A stretch of DNA of 39,243 nt from positions 1-39,243 of the forward strand of contig CATOSB010000023.1 in NCBI GenBank assembly GCA_951812305.1. Reading direction: 5' to 3'. A program made the translations under genes and the position numbers. The notes beneath the pieces are model-generated. The model was not told where the DNA came from and ran no database searches. It saw nothing but the letters and a program-made list of their open reading frames with translations. Positions 19,524 to 28,282 of this stretch are shown here, in pieces (positions within the stretch are counted from its first letter, which is position 1; every line of letters starts with the position of its first letter). This DNA comes from an uncultured Paracoccaceae bacterium (GTDB lineage Bacteria; Pseudomonadota; Alphaproteobacteria; Rhodobacterales; Rhodobacteraceae).

Positions 19524-19564
19524 AGGTTACATATAGGATGCTACGTATAACGTCAAGGTTACAT
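19524..19564 (-). promoter_or_regulatory. Paired operator-like direct repeats over the promoter
   Basis: AGGTTACAT occurs at 19524-19532 and 19556-19564, a spacing of 32 bp or about three helical turns. One copy covers the -10 and the other abuts the -35. The position suits autoregulation by the XRE protein encoded just downstream. Confidence 0.5.
19528..19556 (-). promoter_or_regulatory. Candidate promoter of the regulator/envelope operon
   Basis: On the minus strand TTGACG (19556-19551) and TATGTA (19533-19528) are separated by 17 bp, a near-consensus sigma-70 arrangement. It lies 34 bp upstream of the membrane-protein start codon. Confidence 0.5.
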
Positions 19565-19607
19565 TTTACCGCGTGGTCTTATTGATCAACATGGATGTCA
19601 ACATCGT

Positions 19608-20681
19608 CTACCTATCAGTAGAAATGTCGCCTTTGGGCAGCCCTTTTATCCATTCGTGGAAGGACGCTGATTGTTCTTCGCTGTCCAAAAAAACCGGGCT
19701 TTCTTGCGGGAAGCGACTGCGGCCCACGTGCAGTCGCGTGACAAGCTCAATGTCTTGCAGCATAGTGTTTTCCCAAAGCCATATGGCTTCGTCCTCTGTG
19801 GATGTGCTGTTTTTATGAGCCATCCAGCAACAGTCTATGCGCGTTTCACTTGGCCCGATCGGGTGAAAATTAGTCAGGAAAAGATGATCGGAATATAGGC
19901 TGAAATGAAAAAAGGGACCAACGGCACCGTAGTAGAAAACATGACTGTGTTGATTAAAAGCAATTGGTGGACCTAGGGGTTCACCTGACTGGGTCGCAGC
20001 ACCGTGCTCTTTCACCAATGTGTTGAAATCAATGAAGGCAGGCACAGCACTGTCGGGATCCCAATCAGTGGTCAGAGGTCTGTGCGCTCCCATGGACGCC
20101 AACTCTCTACCGGCCGCGTTATAGAAATCCCCTAAAGCCGAGAAATTTCCACCAGAGGACGCTGCAATATGGTTTTCCACGGTACACAGTTGCGGATGGT
20201 TGAAACTGCAATGATAGCATTCCAGAAAGTTTTCGACCCAATAAGACCAATGAGACGGCACCGAATAGGTCCGCCGCGCCAATGGTTTGATGTCAGCCCA
20301 ACGAAATTGATCAAATACGGCGACCAGATCCTCCATTTCGTCCGGATCAAGCCGCGCGGCATCCGCTGTCAACAGTGTTAATCCGCCCAAAGGCACGTGA
20401 TCCACGGGACTTAATACGCCGTTTGGACAACTGTCGTCTTCCCCGAAGGTCCAGCCATGGTATGGGCAACGCAGACGTGCGCGGTCTTGGCTCGCTCCGT
20501 TGAGAATGGCAGCTTTACGATGCGCACACATGTCATAAAACACGCGTCCACTGTCGCGATTTATGACCACGGGTGCCATATCGGACAAGACGGAAGACGA
20601 CCAAATTGGTCTGTCCGGAACCAATGAGGCAAAGTCCACCACAGGGAAGGTGCGCAGAAGTTCGCGGTCATGAAGGATCAT
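19608..20681 (-). CDS. Rieske non-heme iron oxygenase, alpha-subunit type
   Basis: The 357-residue product has an N-terminal Rieske [2Fe-2S] domain, with Cys52 and His54 (MCAHRKA) and Cys72 and His75 (RCPYHGW). A catalytic domain follows, with the mononuclear-iron segment ENFLECYHCSFNHP (His157 and His162) and a C-terminal Asp candidate in LQDIELVTRL. It is closest in style to carnitine/choline-monooxygenase-like single-component oxygenases and needs an electron-donating reductase, which is not encoded nearby. Its ATG overlaps the TGA of the ABC-2 permease (ATGA), so it was the last gene of the TOMM operon. In this context it probably oxidises the peptide product, but its substrate cannot be read from the sequence. 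IS66 copy 2 lies upstream within the operon and may reduce its expression. Confidence 0.9.
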   Translation of the reverse strand: MILHDRELLRTFPVVDFASLVPDRPIWSSSVLSDMAPVVINRDSGRVFYDMCAHRKAAILNGASQDRARLRCPYHGWTFGEDDSCPNGVLSPVDHVPLGGLTLLTADAARLDPDEMEDLVAVFDQFRWADIKPLARRTYSVPSHWSYWVENFLECYHCSFNHPQLCTVENHIAASSGGNFSALGDFYNAAGRELASMGAHRPLTTDWDPDSAVPAFIDFNTLVKEHGAATQSGEPLGPPIAFNQHSHVFYYGAVGPFFHFSLYSDHLFLTNFHPIGPSETRIDCCWMAHKNSTSTEDEAIWLWENTMLQDIELVTRLHVGRSRFPQESPVFLDSEEQSASFHEWIKGLPKGDISTDR

Positions 20682-21043
20682 GAAGGAACCATGATCCGGC
20701 GTGTGCTGGAGGTATAGGCAACACCGCATCCAATCAAAGCCAGCAGCACCTGTGTTCCCCAGAATTCGACACCCTGCCCCGCTACAAAGGCTTTTTGCAG
20801 TCCTGTGTTCAGGTAGTAGAACGGAGAAGTTGTGATAAAGCCCATCGCCCAATCCGGCAAAACCTGCACAGGCACAAATACACCCGAAGAGATCAATGCG
20901 TAGATATTCAGGATATTGGCCAGCGCAATGATCGTTGTTGCGTTTTTGGACAAGCCCACTAAAGGCAGCACGATGGCGAAACAGAACAGGGAAGTTACAA
21001 GGATCGATACCACAACTTGCACAATTGTTATCGGAAAAAGAGG
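20678..21043 (-). pseudogene. ABC-2 permease, C-terminal half (split by IS66 copy 2)
   Basis: The C-terminal fragment has three or four hydrophobic segments (TIVQVVVSILVTSLFCFAIV, IIALANILNIYALISSGVFV, VLLALIGCGVAYTS) and a loop, VLPDWAMGFITTSPFYYLNT, typical of ABC-2 type exporters. Once IS66 copy 2 and one TTTTCCTC-type target copy are removed, the frame joins the N-terminal half as DIYAPLFPITIVQVV without a gap. The fragment has no start of its own; the open frame upstream is IS sequence. Confidence 0.9.
21036..21043 (+). repeat. 8-bp target duplication of IS66 copy 2 (left)
   Basis: AAAAGAGG is repeated exactly at 22645-22652. Confidence 0.95.
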
Positions 21044-22644
21044 GTAACTCCCAAGCACCCCCCACGTTTGAGTGTTATTGTCAGTTTTATGGTGAGTCGA
21101 ATTTGCCATTTTGCGCGTGTTTTTTTTCTTTCTTGTCTGAATTCTGTGGCGCCGGGTTGATTTCTCTGAATCAGTGGTGGGATGGATCAGGTTGCCGCCC
21201 TTGAACAACTTCTCGCCACGGCTCTGCGTCGGATCGCTGAGCTTGAAGCTGCGTTGGCGAGCATGGCGGAAGAGATCACGGACCTGCGCCGACAGTTGGC
21301 CAAGAACAGCAGCAATAGCAGCAAGCCCCCTTCAAGTGATGGCCTGAAGAAGCCAGCCCCGCGCAGCCTGCGTGGCAAATCCGGAAAGAAAAGTGGCGGC
21401 CAAGTTGGCCACCGGGGCGACACCCTGCGCCAGACGTCAACACCCGACTTTGTCGAACGGCATGAGGCGACGCATTGCAGCGCCTGTCAGAGCGCCCTGA
21501 CGGCGGAGATGGTGAAAGGGATCGAGAAGCGTCAGGTGTTCGACTTGCCTGCGCCACGCCTGGAGGTCACCGAGCATCAGGCGGCGGTTTATTGTTGCGA
21601 CCATTGTCGAGCCACGACGACGGCTGGCTTTCCCGATGGCGTGGCCGCGCATGTGCAATATGGCACGCGCATGCGGGCAGTGGCGGTCTATTGCAATGTT
21701 CAGCAGCTGATACCCGAGGATCGGGTCTGCCAGCTTATGCGCGACCTGTTTGGGGCCACCAGCTTGTGCGCGGCCAGCGTGACCAACTGGACGCGCGGCG
21801 CGGCAAATAAGATGGGTGTCGTGGTTGAACACATTCTCGCCCGGCTTGCCGAAGGCGGCGTTCGGCATCTGGACGAGACCGGACTTCGTGTTGCCGGCAA
21901 GCTGCACTGGCTGCACACGATCTGCGATACCGCCTTCACCCATTACCGCATCAGCGCCAAACGCGGTGCTGTTCCAACCTTCCTGACCGGCGGGACGATC
22001 ATTCATGATCACTGGAAACCCTACTACGCCCATATGAGCGGAGTGGACGCCCACGCCCTCTGCGGGGCGCATCACTTGCGCGAACTCAAGGCCATCGAAG
22101 AGATCGAAAAAGAGCCTTGGGCGACGGAGATGAGCGCAGTGCTTCATAGCGCCAATCAGCTCAGATGCGCGGCTCAGGATCAAGGCGAGACCGAACTCCC
22201 GGAACTGGTTCGCCAGGGTATAGTCACCAGATACATGGCGATCCTCGCCAAGGGGCTCGCCTTCCACGAACGCCAGCCCCCGCTGGCCAAAAGCCCCGGC
22301 ACCCGCGGCCGAAAAGCCAGGCGGCCAGGCCACAACCTGCTCCTCCGCCTGCGTGACTACCGCGATGACGTTTTGCGATTCATCGCCGACTTCGCGGTCC
22401 CATTCACAAACAATCAGGCCGAACAGGACCTGCGCATGATGAAGCTGCGCATGAAAATCTCGGGCACCTTCCGCACCCTCGAGGGCGCGCGGGTCTTCGC
22501 CGACATCAGGTCCGTCATCTCGACGGCCAGAAAACACCGGTTCAACATCCTGGAAATCCTGACCCTGTCACCACCTCAGATCATCGCACGGCTCTGACGG
22601 AACAAAACCCCGCAACCCTATCGGACAGGGTGCTTGGGAGTTAC
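21044..22644 (+). mobile_element. IS66-family element, copy 2, inserted in the ABC-2 permease gene
   Basis: This 1,601-bp element has ends GTAACTCCCAAGCACCC (21044) and its reverse complement (ending at 22644). It is flanked on both sides by AAAAGAGG, the 8-bp target duplication expected for IS66, which shows simple recent transposition. It carries only tnpC and, apart from the length of one T run, matches copy 1 in inverse orientation. Confidence 0.97.
21182..22597 (+). CDS. tnpC: IS66 family transposase TnpC (copy 2)
   Basis: The 471-aa product is identical to that of copy 1 (coiled coil, Ser/Asn-rich linker, paired CxxC segments, DDE domain, NNQAEQDLRMMK block). The ATG at 21182 lies 138 bp inside the left end. 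The leader in between contains a T8 run and has no tnpA or tnpB. Confidence 0.95.
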   Translation: MDQVAALEQLLATALRRIAELEAALASMAEEITDLRRQLAKNSSNSSKPPSSDGLKKPAPRSLRGKSGKKSGGQVGHRGDTLRQTSTPDFVERHEATHCSACQSALTAEMVKGIEKRQVFDLPAPRLEVTEHQAAVYCCDHCRATTTAGFPDGVAAHVQYGTRMRAVAVYCNVQQLIPEDRVCQLMRDLFGATSLCAASVTNWTRGAANKMGVVVEHILARLAEGGVRHLDETGLRVAGKLHWLHTICDTAFTHYRISAKRGAVPTFLTGGTIIHDHWKPYYAHMSGVDAHALCGAHHLRELKAIEEIEKEPWATEMSAVLHSANQLRCAAQDQGETELPELVRQGIVTRYMAILAKGLAFHERQPPLAKSPGTRGRKARRPGHNLLLRLRDYRDDVLRFIADFAVPFTNNQAEQDLRMMKLRMKISGTFRTLEGARVFADIRSVISTARKHRFNILEILTLSPPQIIARL

Positions 22645-22652
22645 AAAAGAGG
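22645..22652 (+). repeat. 8-bp target duplication of IS66 copy 2 (right)
   Basis: AAAAGAGG is repeated exactly at 21036-21043. Confidence 0.95.
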
Positions 22653-23036
22653 TGCATAAATATCTAGAATTGCAAAAGATCCGATGATGAACAGGAGGCT
22701 GAAGGCAAAAGTCACGATGATCCGCGACGCTAGGATGGCCCACATCACACCAAAGATAGAGATGGGCAAAAACATGTATGGGATCAACGCGCGGTGCGTG
22801 CGCATGTCACTCATGGCTTGCCCCATGCCAAACAGCGCCGTGGAGGCTATGGTCAGCGACACAAGACCCACGGTGGTTTGAAAGCGATAGCTCTGGGTGA
22901 AGTCCGAAACCGGTGCGTTGGTATCGAACACCATGACCAAAAAGGCCAGCATGGCGATTGGATAAGCGACGGTCCAGAACATGGCCATGCGATTTGAGAG
23001 ATAGGATTTAAGTTCGAAGAAGATTAGGGCGCGCAT
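22645..23036 (-). pseudogene. ABC-2 permease, N-terminal half (split by IS66 copy 2)
   Basis: About 130 codons remain. MRALIFFELKSYLSNRMAMF leads into a first helix (WTVAYPIAMLAFLVMVF), a second (TTVGLVSLTIASTALFGMGQ) and a long hydrophobic stretch (FGVMWAILASRIIVTFAFSL), which is the N-terminal layout of ABC-2 exporters. The ATG at 23036, preceded by AGGGCGG, overlaps the end of the ATPase gene by 13 bp; an earlier in-frame ATG is at 23063. As part of the TOMM operon this permease should export the modified peptide and possibly confer self-protection. The insertion removes the second half of the protein, so export is presumably lost unless another transporter substitutes. Confidence 0.9.
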
Positions 23037-23956
23037 TTCGTGGCCGCCCTGTTGTTGATCCATGTCAGCAAGTCGGTGGATTTGGTCTTCCGCAAAATAG
23101 AGCGCCTTTCGATGTCAAAGTTGGCAAAATTTTTCGGATCCGCAAAAATATTCTCACAGCCGAAAACAAGAAGTTTATCTTTACTCAAGCCGTCAAAACA
23201 ATTTGCTTTGCCAACGGCCAATATCCGCTCGATATCTTGTGGTAACAGCCCATCTGTATTTACTTCCAAAACGGTATCACCGAAGAAATCGTCGATAAAT
23301 TGCACCTTGGCACCTGAAAATACCACCTCACCTGCATTCAGAAGCATCACATCTCCTGCGTGCTCGGTGGTAAGGTCGTGATGGGTTGCTGCAATTGTTG
23401 TCAATCCCGTATCAGACCGAGCGCGAATTTGCGCCAAGAGCGCCTCTAGCCCTTGCACATCGAGCCCTGCCTCGGGTTCATCCAGGAAAACGACCTCTGG
23501 ATTATGAGCAAGCGCGAAATACAACGAAAGACGCTTTTTCTGGCCACCTGAGATCTTAGCATAGTCACTGCCGAGCACATCCCCAAGGTCAAATGTTTCA
23601 AGCAATTCATTGTTTTGTGCGACCCTATAGGCTCCGGCATGCAATCGGACCACATCCCGCACCTTTACACCTTCCGAATAGCTATGGATCTGTGTGCTGA
23701 CACCGATGCGGCGTTTGATATCATTAGGCAGATCAATATGACTGCTGCCCAAAATTGATCGATCAACCGCGTAATCAGGCCGGATGCCCAAAATCGCCTC
23801 CAAGAAGGACGTTTTGCCACTGCCGTTTTGCCCCAATAGAACTGCAAAACGTCCCTGACTAAATTCAAGGTTCTGGTCAGCAGGTAATTCAAAGGACACG
23901 CCTGACCCAGAAATACGAGTGACCGTTCTGATTGACGCCGACGATATATCCTGCAT
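23024..23956 (-). CDS. ABC transporter ATP-binding protein of the TOMM cluster
   Basis: The 310-residue product carries Walker A GQNGSGKT (42-49), the signature SGGQKKR (136-142), Walker B VVFLDEP (155-161) with a D-loop (GLDVQ), and an H-loop (AATHHD). A ~100-residue C-terminal extension (LLPQDIERILAVGKANCFDG…) is of unknown role. It belongs with ABC-2 exporters used for peptide export and immunity in azole-RiPP clusters. The ATG at 23956 overlaps the stop of the HExxH gene by one base (TGATG), and its own end overlaps the permease start. Confidence 0.93.
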   Translation of the reverse strand: MQDISSASIRTVTRISGSGVSFELPADQNLEFSQGRFAVLLGQNGSGKTSFLEAILGIRPDYAVDRSILGSSHIDLPNDIKRRIGVSTQIHSYSEGVKVRDVVRLHAGAYRVAQNNELLETFDLGDVLGSDYAKISGGQKKRLSLYFALAHNPEVVFLDEPEAGLDVQGLEALLAQIRARSDTGLTTIAATHHDLTTEHAGDVMLLNAGEVVFSGAKVQFIDDFFGDTVLEVNTDGLLPQDIERILAVGKANCFDGLSKDKLLVFGCENIFADPKNFANFDIERRSILRKTKSTDLLTWINNRAATKCAP

Positions 23957-25182
23957 CACGTGTATCCTTGCTGCAAACCATCACAAAGCTCCTGTCCTAC
24001 GCTTTGCATTCCTGGCAACCCAGCCAGTTCAGAGGCAAAGCCAAACGCCTTGGCCGGTTGGCCACCTGCTATTTCAGGAACGTATTTATGGAATTGCACC
24101 AATTGCAAAAGCACATCTGCTTTTATCGCGTGGGTTTCCAACGCTTCCATCAAATTACGTTCCAGTCTACGGGCATTCTTCTTCAACGCTATCCGTGATT
24201 GGCTGCATCTTGTGCGAAAAACAGCGCGCGCCAGCCTCAGCAATTGCGCCGCCTCATGTGAAACCGAGCCATCGCTCTCGGTTTGGAGAAGGTGCATAAT
24301 AGGGACCGGGATTTCTTCGGTCTCCAGCGTGGCGAGGTAGTTGACATAGCGACCAAATGTGAGCTGTTCCGCAACAGGCAAACTGCTGGGGTCAGCCTGG
24401 ACAAAAAGTGCATCCGCACCAGACTTGAACGCCCTTAAATCACCCTTGAAATAGAGACCATCCAAAAGCGTTGTAGTAACTTCACCGTCCAAATTCATAG
24501 TATCTTGCGACCGGACCGCGATTAACTGCACGCGCATATGCTCACGCACATTCTCTGCCGTTCCAAACCTGCGCAGCCTGTCGCGTTCTGCCAGCAACTC
24601 TTTCTCACCCGCATCTTTGACAACAGACGCAAAATAACTCGCACCAAACGTGTAAATATTGGCCGCTGAAACCTGTCGCCGTGCCAAGTCTGTGCGCCAA
24701 TCCCGGTCAAACTTGCAGGAGGACGACCATTCAATTGCACCACCCGCAGCCCCTTCGTCAAAGAGCATTGCGAGCCCTTCGTCTATCTCCGCAATGCCCG
24801 TAAGACCCAAAGCATGAGTAAATTCGTGCACGAAGCCTGCAAATGGATCCTGCAGGGATTCTGAATGGACAAAGGCAAGGGCTAGACCGGATTCGAACTG
24901 GAAGCTTCTTTCATTTTCCAACACGGTAGTTTCACATACGCAAATGGAATGCTCTGGTTCAAATAGCAAATTCATGCCACGCACGACATCTTGCAATGCT
25001 GACACATTAAGATCAGAAGGGTCTTTGAGCAACAATGACACACCCGGAGCAAGCTCTACACTTGCAGTTGCCCCTTCCATATCCCCAATATGGCCCGGTG
25101 ACAGGGCGTTGCGGGCATCTGTGGTCCAAAGCCCATTACGTTGTAGTCCGAGGCGATTCAGGTCATCGGACGGATCAAACAT
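23956..25182 (-). CDS. HExxH-motif protein, putative peptide protease or modification enzyme
   Basis: From the ATG at 25182, which overlaps the end of the dehydrogenase gene by 8 bp, the product has 408 residues. The core motif is FVHEFTHALGL (His119, Glu120, His123), followed by EIDEGLAMLFDE with Glu135 as a likely third ligand, a gluzincin-like arrangement. The C-terminal half is helical and charged (RLARAVFRTRCSQSRIALKKNARRLERN), without membrane segments. HExxH proteins of the 'putative peptide modification' type recur in RiPP clusters. A leader peptidase role or an oxidative tailoring role are both possible here, and I cannot choose between them. The open frame continues 37 codons upstream, but that part lies within the dehydrogenase gene. 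Confidence 0.75.
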   Translation of the reverse strand: MFDPSDDLNRLGLQRNGLWTTDARNALSPGHIGDMEGATASVELAPGVSLLLKDPSDLNVSALQDVVRGMNLLFEPEHSICVCETTVLENERSFQFESGLALAFVHSESLQDPFAGFVHEFTHALGLTGIAEIDEGLAMLFDEGAAGGAIEWSSSCKFDRDWRTDLARRQVSAANIYTFGASYFASVVKDAGEKELLAERDRLRRFGTAENVREHMRVQLIAVRSQDTMNLDGEVTTTLLDGLYFKGDLRAFKSGADALFVQADPSSLPVAEQLTFGRYVNYLATLETEEIPVPIMHLLQTESDGSVSHEAAQLLRLARAVFRTRCSQSRIALKKNARRLERNLMEALETHAIKADVLLQLVQFHKYVPEIAGGQPAKAFGFASELAGLPGMQSVGQELCDGLQQGYT

Positions 25183-25999
25183 CGCAAATTCCGTACCACA
25201 ACAGGTGTCCGACCGCCTCACTGCGAGGATCAATGCCAACAATCTCACCCACCAGATCCTCGAAGCCGCCACCCCAATGGAGATTGTCAACACCCAGTGC
25301 CGTCAGGCACAGGCTGAGATGATGTGCAACAATTCCAAGCTCCATGACCGAGAAACGGTAACCTTGACGCCCATATTTCACGATAGAGCGTTCCCAAACC
25401 GCTGACAGGATTAACACGCCTTGAGCTGTGTCTATCAGGTCATGCTTTCCATCACACAGCGCACGGCGCAACATAGCGTGATGTTCGGCCTCAAATGTCT
25501 TGACCTCGTACAAGCGCAGGCTTCTTGGGTTTAAGTACCGCAAGATGTACTCGGAGCCTGAACGTTCCAAGACATAGATATCCACGGGAAAGAGCCCGCC
25601 CGCAGAAGCATAACCTCGGAAACCGAGCTCTGCTGTCTCAGAATGAGGCGTGATACCAACCCGGGTGTCACAACAAGCCTTTAAAGCCGAGAGAATTTTC
25701 TTGCGATCAAACGCAGCCGCACCATCAAACTGACGTGTTGAACTACGATGCGTGTTGATATCGTCAAATCCTGTTGAAGGAAGGTTTGCGTCGTTAATAT
25801 CTTCGTAGGGCGCATTGTAGTTGCGATAGTTGCGGCTGGTCTCGTCAACACCACGAGCAGAATCCACATATTGCGAAGATCGTAAGAAGGTTTTCACTGA
25901 AGAGTACGGTTTGATCTTAGTCGTGTCATGGAAGGCAATACACTCTTCCAACTCATCTGGTTCAAACCCATTGACGGTTACGTATTTTTGAAATTGCAT
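25175..25999 (-). CDS. SagB-type FMN-dependent azoline dehydrogenase
   Basis: This 274-aa nitroreductase-fold protein carries HRSSTRQF (84-91, FMN binding), FRGYASAGGLFPVDIYVL (128-144) and VKYGRQGYRFSVMELG (207-222). The Lys208-Tyr209 pair matches the conserved Lys-Tyr of SagB/BcerB-type dehydrogenases. The family oxidises azolines, formed by the cyclodehydratase from Cys/Ser/Thr, to aromatic thiazoles and oxazoles using FMN. The gene begins 8 bp after the YcaO stop. Its presence predicts aromatic azoles in the product. Confidence 0.93.
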   Translation of the reverse strand: MQFQKYVTVNGFEPDELEECIAFHDTTKIKPYSSVKTFLRSSQYVDSARGVDETSRNYRNYNAPYEDINDANLPSTGFDDINTHRSSTRQFDGAAAFDRKKILSALKACCDTRVGITPHSETAELGFRGYASAGGLFPVDIYVLERSGSEYILRYLNPRSLRLYEVKTFEAEHHAMLRRALCDGKHDLIDTAQGVLILSAVWERSIVKYGRQGYRFSVMELGIVAHHLSLCLTALGVDNLHWGGGFEDLVGEIVGIDPRSEAVGHLLWYGICDV

Positions 26000-26007
26000 T
26001 ATCGGAC

Positions 26008-27309
26008 CTAAGGAAAAGCATGGGGTGGATCGAGTTCGATGCGACCGCTCCAGGCGACACCGCGATATTGAGCAAACTTTGCAATGCGGCGTGGATCGGT
26101 CTGTGGACTCAAATATCCTGCGGACAGCGGATGGAGCCCGGCCACAAAGGCTTTGACCACGACGAACCCAAGATCAGCAGTGTCTGGACTGGTCAAATCT
26201 ACCCAAGCAGGCTCGAACCCAGCCTTGACAACTTGTTGAACCAGTACGTCCATTTTTTGTTGTGGCGTGCCCGTGCTGATAGCCCATTCCGGCGGTAGCT
26301 CGTCCAATATAACCGGATCAACCGCCCACCATAGATAAGTCTCAGACCGCTCGGGCTTGAGATAGTAGGACACGTGATGCGGAAAATCATCAATCTCGAA
26401 TTTGGTTTCGACTGGAGCATTCAGGCGCTTCATATCGAGACACCAATTGTAGGTGTGCATGGATTCCACGATCGCCTTGGTTACCGCATCAGAGACATCG
26501 AGATTACATGACGCCCCGGTGGCAATGCCGCCATCCTCAATTTTGACACAGCTGATAATGATCGGAACTTCGACATCCGTACGCATTGCAAAGACCCGTA
26601 TGTCTAGTCCCAATCGATCCAGTTCTTCAGAGAGCCTTGCAGAGATTAAGCTCTTGACCAAATCCGCAGATAATACTTCTGGCACCGTCTTAGAGAGCCA
26701 ATAGCTGGTATAGCCGTCCCGCTCTATGACCTCGCACAATCCAGAATGGATTGCCGCCTCATAAGACGTGTGAGATGCAAGCCCTGTCGAATAGCTTCGG
26801 TCAAGAATTTCATGTTGATACTGCGCTTCGAAATTCATGCACGCACACGAGGCCGGGACATGATAGGGTTGACTGGATTTCAGCGAAATACCTTCGAGCC
26901 AGTGCCGCAACTTAGTGAGATCTGGGCGGGCGAACTCAAAATCCGGGTCACTGTAGTCTTCGTCACTGAAATAGATCGCATTGTTCAGGAAATGTGCGGC
27001 TCCCGGAAGGTCTTCCGCTGTTCCTTCGATCTGCTCAAGATGCATCCAGTTTGACGCTGCATACCGTTCTACTGCCTCGCCAAGGGTGGACCACAACGCC
27101 TCGTCTCGGTCTAAACCAGCACCTGACGCTTGTCGTGAGGTCGGCGGCATACGCTCTACAGCAGTTTTACATAAAACCGTCGGATCCTGAAATTCGGCGA
27201 TATAGATATGAACCGGTGCTTCACTAACCTGTGTGGGCACTTCCGACAAATATGTGATCAAACCAGCCTCAAACGAAACAGTCCGATCCAAAAGCTGTGT
27301 CAATTCCAT
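26008..27309 (-). CDS. YcaO-domain azoline-forming cyclodehydratase (TOMM D protein)
   Basis: The 433-residue product shows the YcaO ATP/Mg-binding motifs: STLGEAVERYAA (74-85), GLASHTSYEAAIHSGLCEVIERD (176-198, with Glu184, Glu193 and Glu196) and DVSDAVTKAIVES (271-283). It ends in PPHAFP, similar to the proline-rich C-terminus that contributes to the active site of azoline-forming YcaO enzymes. The enzyme uses ATP to phosphorylate the backbone amide and cyclise Cys, Ser and Thr side chains onto it. The ATG at 27309 overlaps the partner protein's stop (TGATG), which argues for coupled translation and a 1:1 complex; an upstream in-frame extension lies within the partner gene. Confidence 0.95.
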   Translation of the reverse strand: MELTQLLDRTVSFEAGLITYLSEVPTQVSEAPVHIYIAEFQDPTVLCKTAVERMPPTSRQASGAGLDRDEALWSTLGEAVERYAASNWMHLEQIEGTAEDLPGAAHFLNNAIYFSDEDYSDPDFEFARPDLTKLRHWLEGISLKSSQPYHVPASCACMNFEAQYQHEILDRSYSTGLASHTSYEAAIHSGLCEVIERDGYTSYWLSKTVPEVLSADLVKSLISARLSEELDRLGLDIRVFAMRTDVEVPIIISCVKIEDGGIATGASCNLDVSDAVTKAIVESMHTYNWCLDMKRLNAPVETKFEIDDFPHHVSYYLKPERSETYLWWAVDPVILDELPPEWAISTGTPQQKMDVLVQQVVKAGFEPAWVDLTSPDTADLGFVVVKAFVAGLHPLSAGYLSPQTDPRRIAKFAQYRGVAWSGRIELDPPHAFP

Positions 27310-28226
27310 CAGATGATATCCCGCACAGCGCGTGAGGGCTTGACTGATGCCGGCACGCATTCGCAATAAGGATTGCGTAGCACCGGCAAGATTTCCTTAG
27401 CCCCACTGAGCAATGACCACGATTCCACCTGACCTGGCACGATCTGATCAAACTGGCCATTTTGTATCAAACGCAGGTACCGCTCCGCTGCAAATAGCGC
27501 CAGATTGCGCTCCATACGACCAAGCGGCTTTTCGTTCACGCTCAGATAAGTTTTGTTGTGAAAGGCCACAGCCTCTTCAAAGAAATGCGCCGTCGCTTCA
27601 CAGCGGGTGACAAAACACTCCAAACAGGCGGATTCATCACGCACATGAAGTGGACCCAATCGGAAACTCCCGTCATCAAACCATACACAAGACTTGAATT
27701 GCGCATTGCCCACCGCGCGATAGGACTGACGCAAGGCCGGAAAGTCCGGACTATCTGCTGTCAAGATTTTAAAATCCGCCTCATCTGTACTGACCTGTGG
27801 AACGGACATGATTTCCAAAACTTCGGAGAGGACATCAGCCAGAATGCCCTCCCCGGTGATGGAAGCTGTTTCAAAAGTAGGTACGGTGAAACTGCCCTTA
27901 GCAGCGCGGGTCACAAGGTGTTCATGCATAAAAATCGCTTGGCCTTTCGTGTCTGACTGAAATGAATTAGGGATAAGTGCACAGATTTGTGTAAGGGTAC
28001 CAAAGAGCGCCTCAACGACATCTGTACCCAAGGTATCAGGCAAGTTTTGTAACTTGTGCAGCCACTCGGACTCCGATGCAGGTCCAGGTTCATTCAAAAC
28101 TGTTGCTATGTCCTGTGCGGGACACTCAATCGTCACATGACGCGAATCAGGAAAACGAAATTGAAGGATATCGTCTGCAGAGACGTTCAATTTCATCGCA
28201 GGGTTAATATAATAGATTGTATCCAC
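27309..28226 (-). CDS. TOMM leader-binding E1-like partner protein (C protein)
   Basis: The product has up to 305 residues. The N-terminal ~85 residues are the place for the RiPP-recognition (peptide-clamp) domain. The C-terminal part has the E1/ThiF-like TOMM pattern GPLHVRDESACLECFVTR (191-208), with Cys201 and Cys204 plus Cys288 and Cys290 (NPYCECV) able to form a structural zinc site. Such proteins bind the precursor leader and activate the YcaO enzyme. The start may be the GTG at 28226 or the ATG at 28196 (MKLNVSADDILQ); neither has a clear ribosome site. The gene follows the precursor and its hairpin by about 57 bp. Confidence 0.88.
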   Translation of the reverse strand: MDTIYYINPAMKLNVSADDILQFRFPDSRHVTIECPAQDIATVLNEPGPASESEWLHKLQNLPDTLGTDVVEALFGTLTQICALIPNSFQSDTKGQAIFMHEHLVTRAAKGSFTVPTFETASITGEGILADVLSEVLEIMSVPQVSTDEADFKILTADSPDFPALRQSYRAVGNAQFKSCVWFDDGSFRLGPLHVRDESACLECFVTRCEATAHFFEEAVAFHNKTYLSVNEKPLGRMERNLALFAAERYLRLIQNGQFDQIVPGQVESWSLLSGAKEILPVLRNPYCECVPASVKPSRAVRDII

Positions 28227-28282
28227 TTTGTTTCTGAACCAACGCGTTTGAATTGAAATTTGTATATGATTACAGCATTGAA

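Noticed and set aside
21437..22537. 366-codon minus-strand frame repeated in all three IS66 copies
   Set aside because: It is antisense to tnpC and conserved only because the element is repeated. It has no recognisable family.
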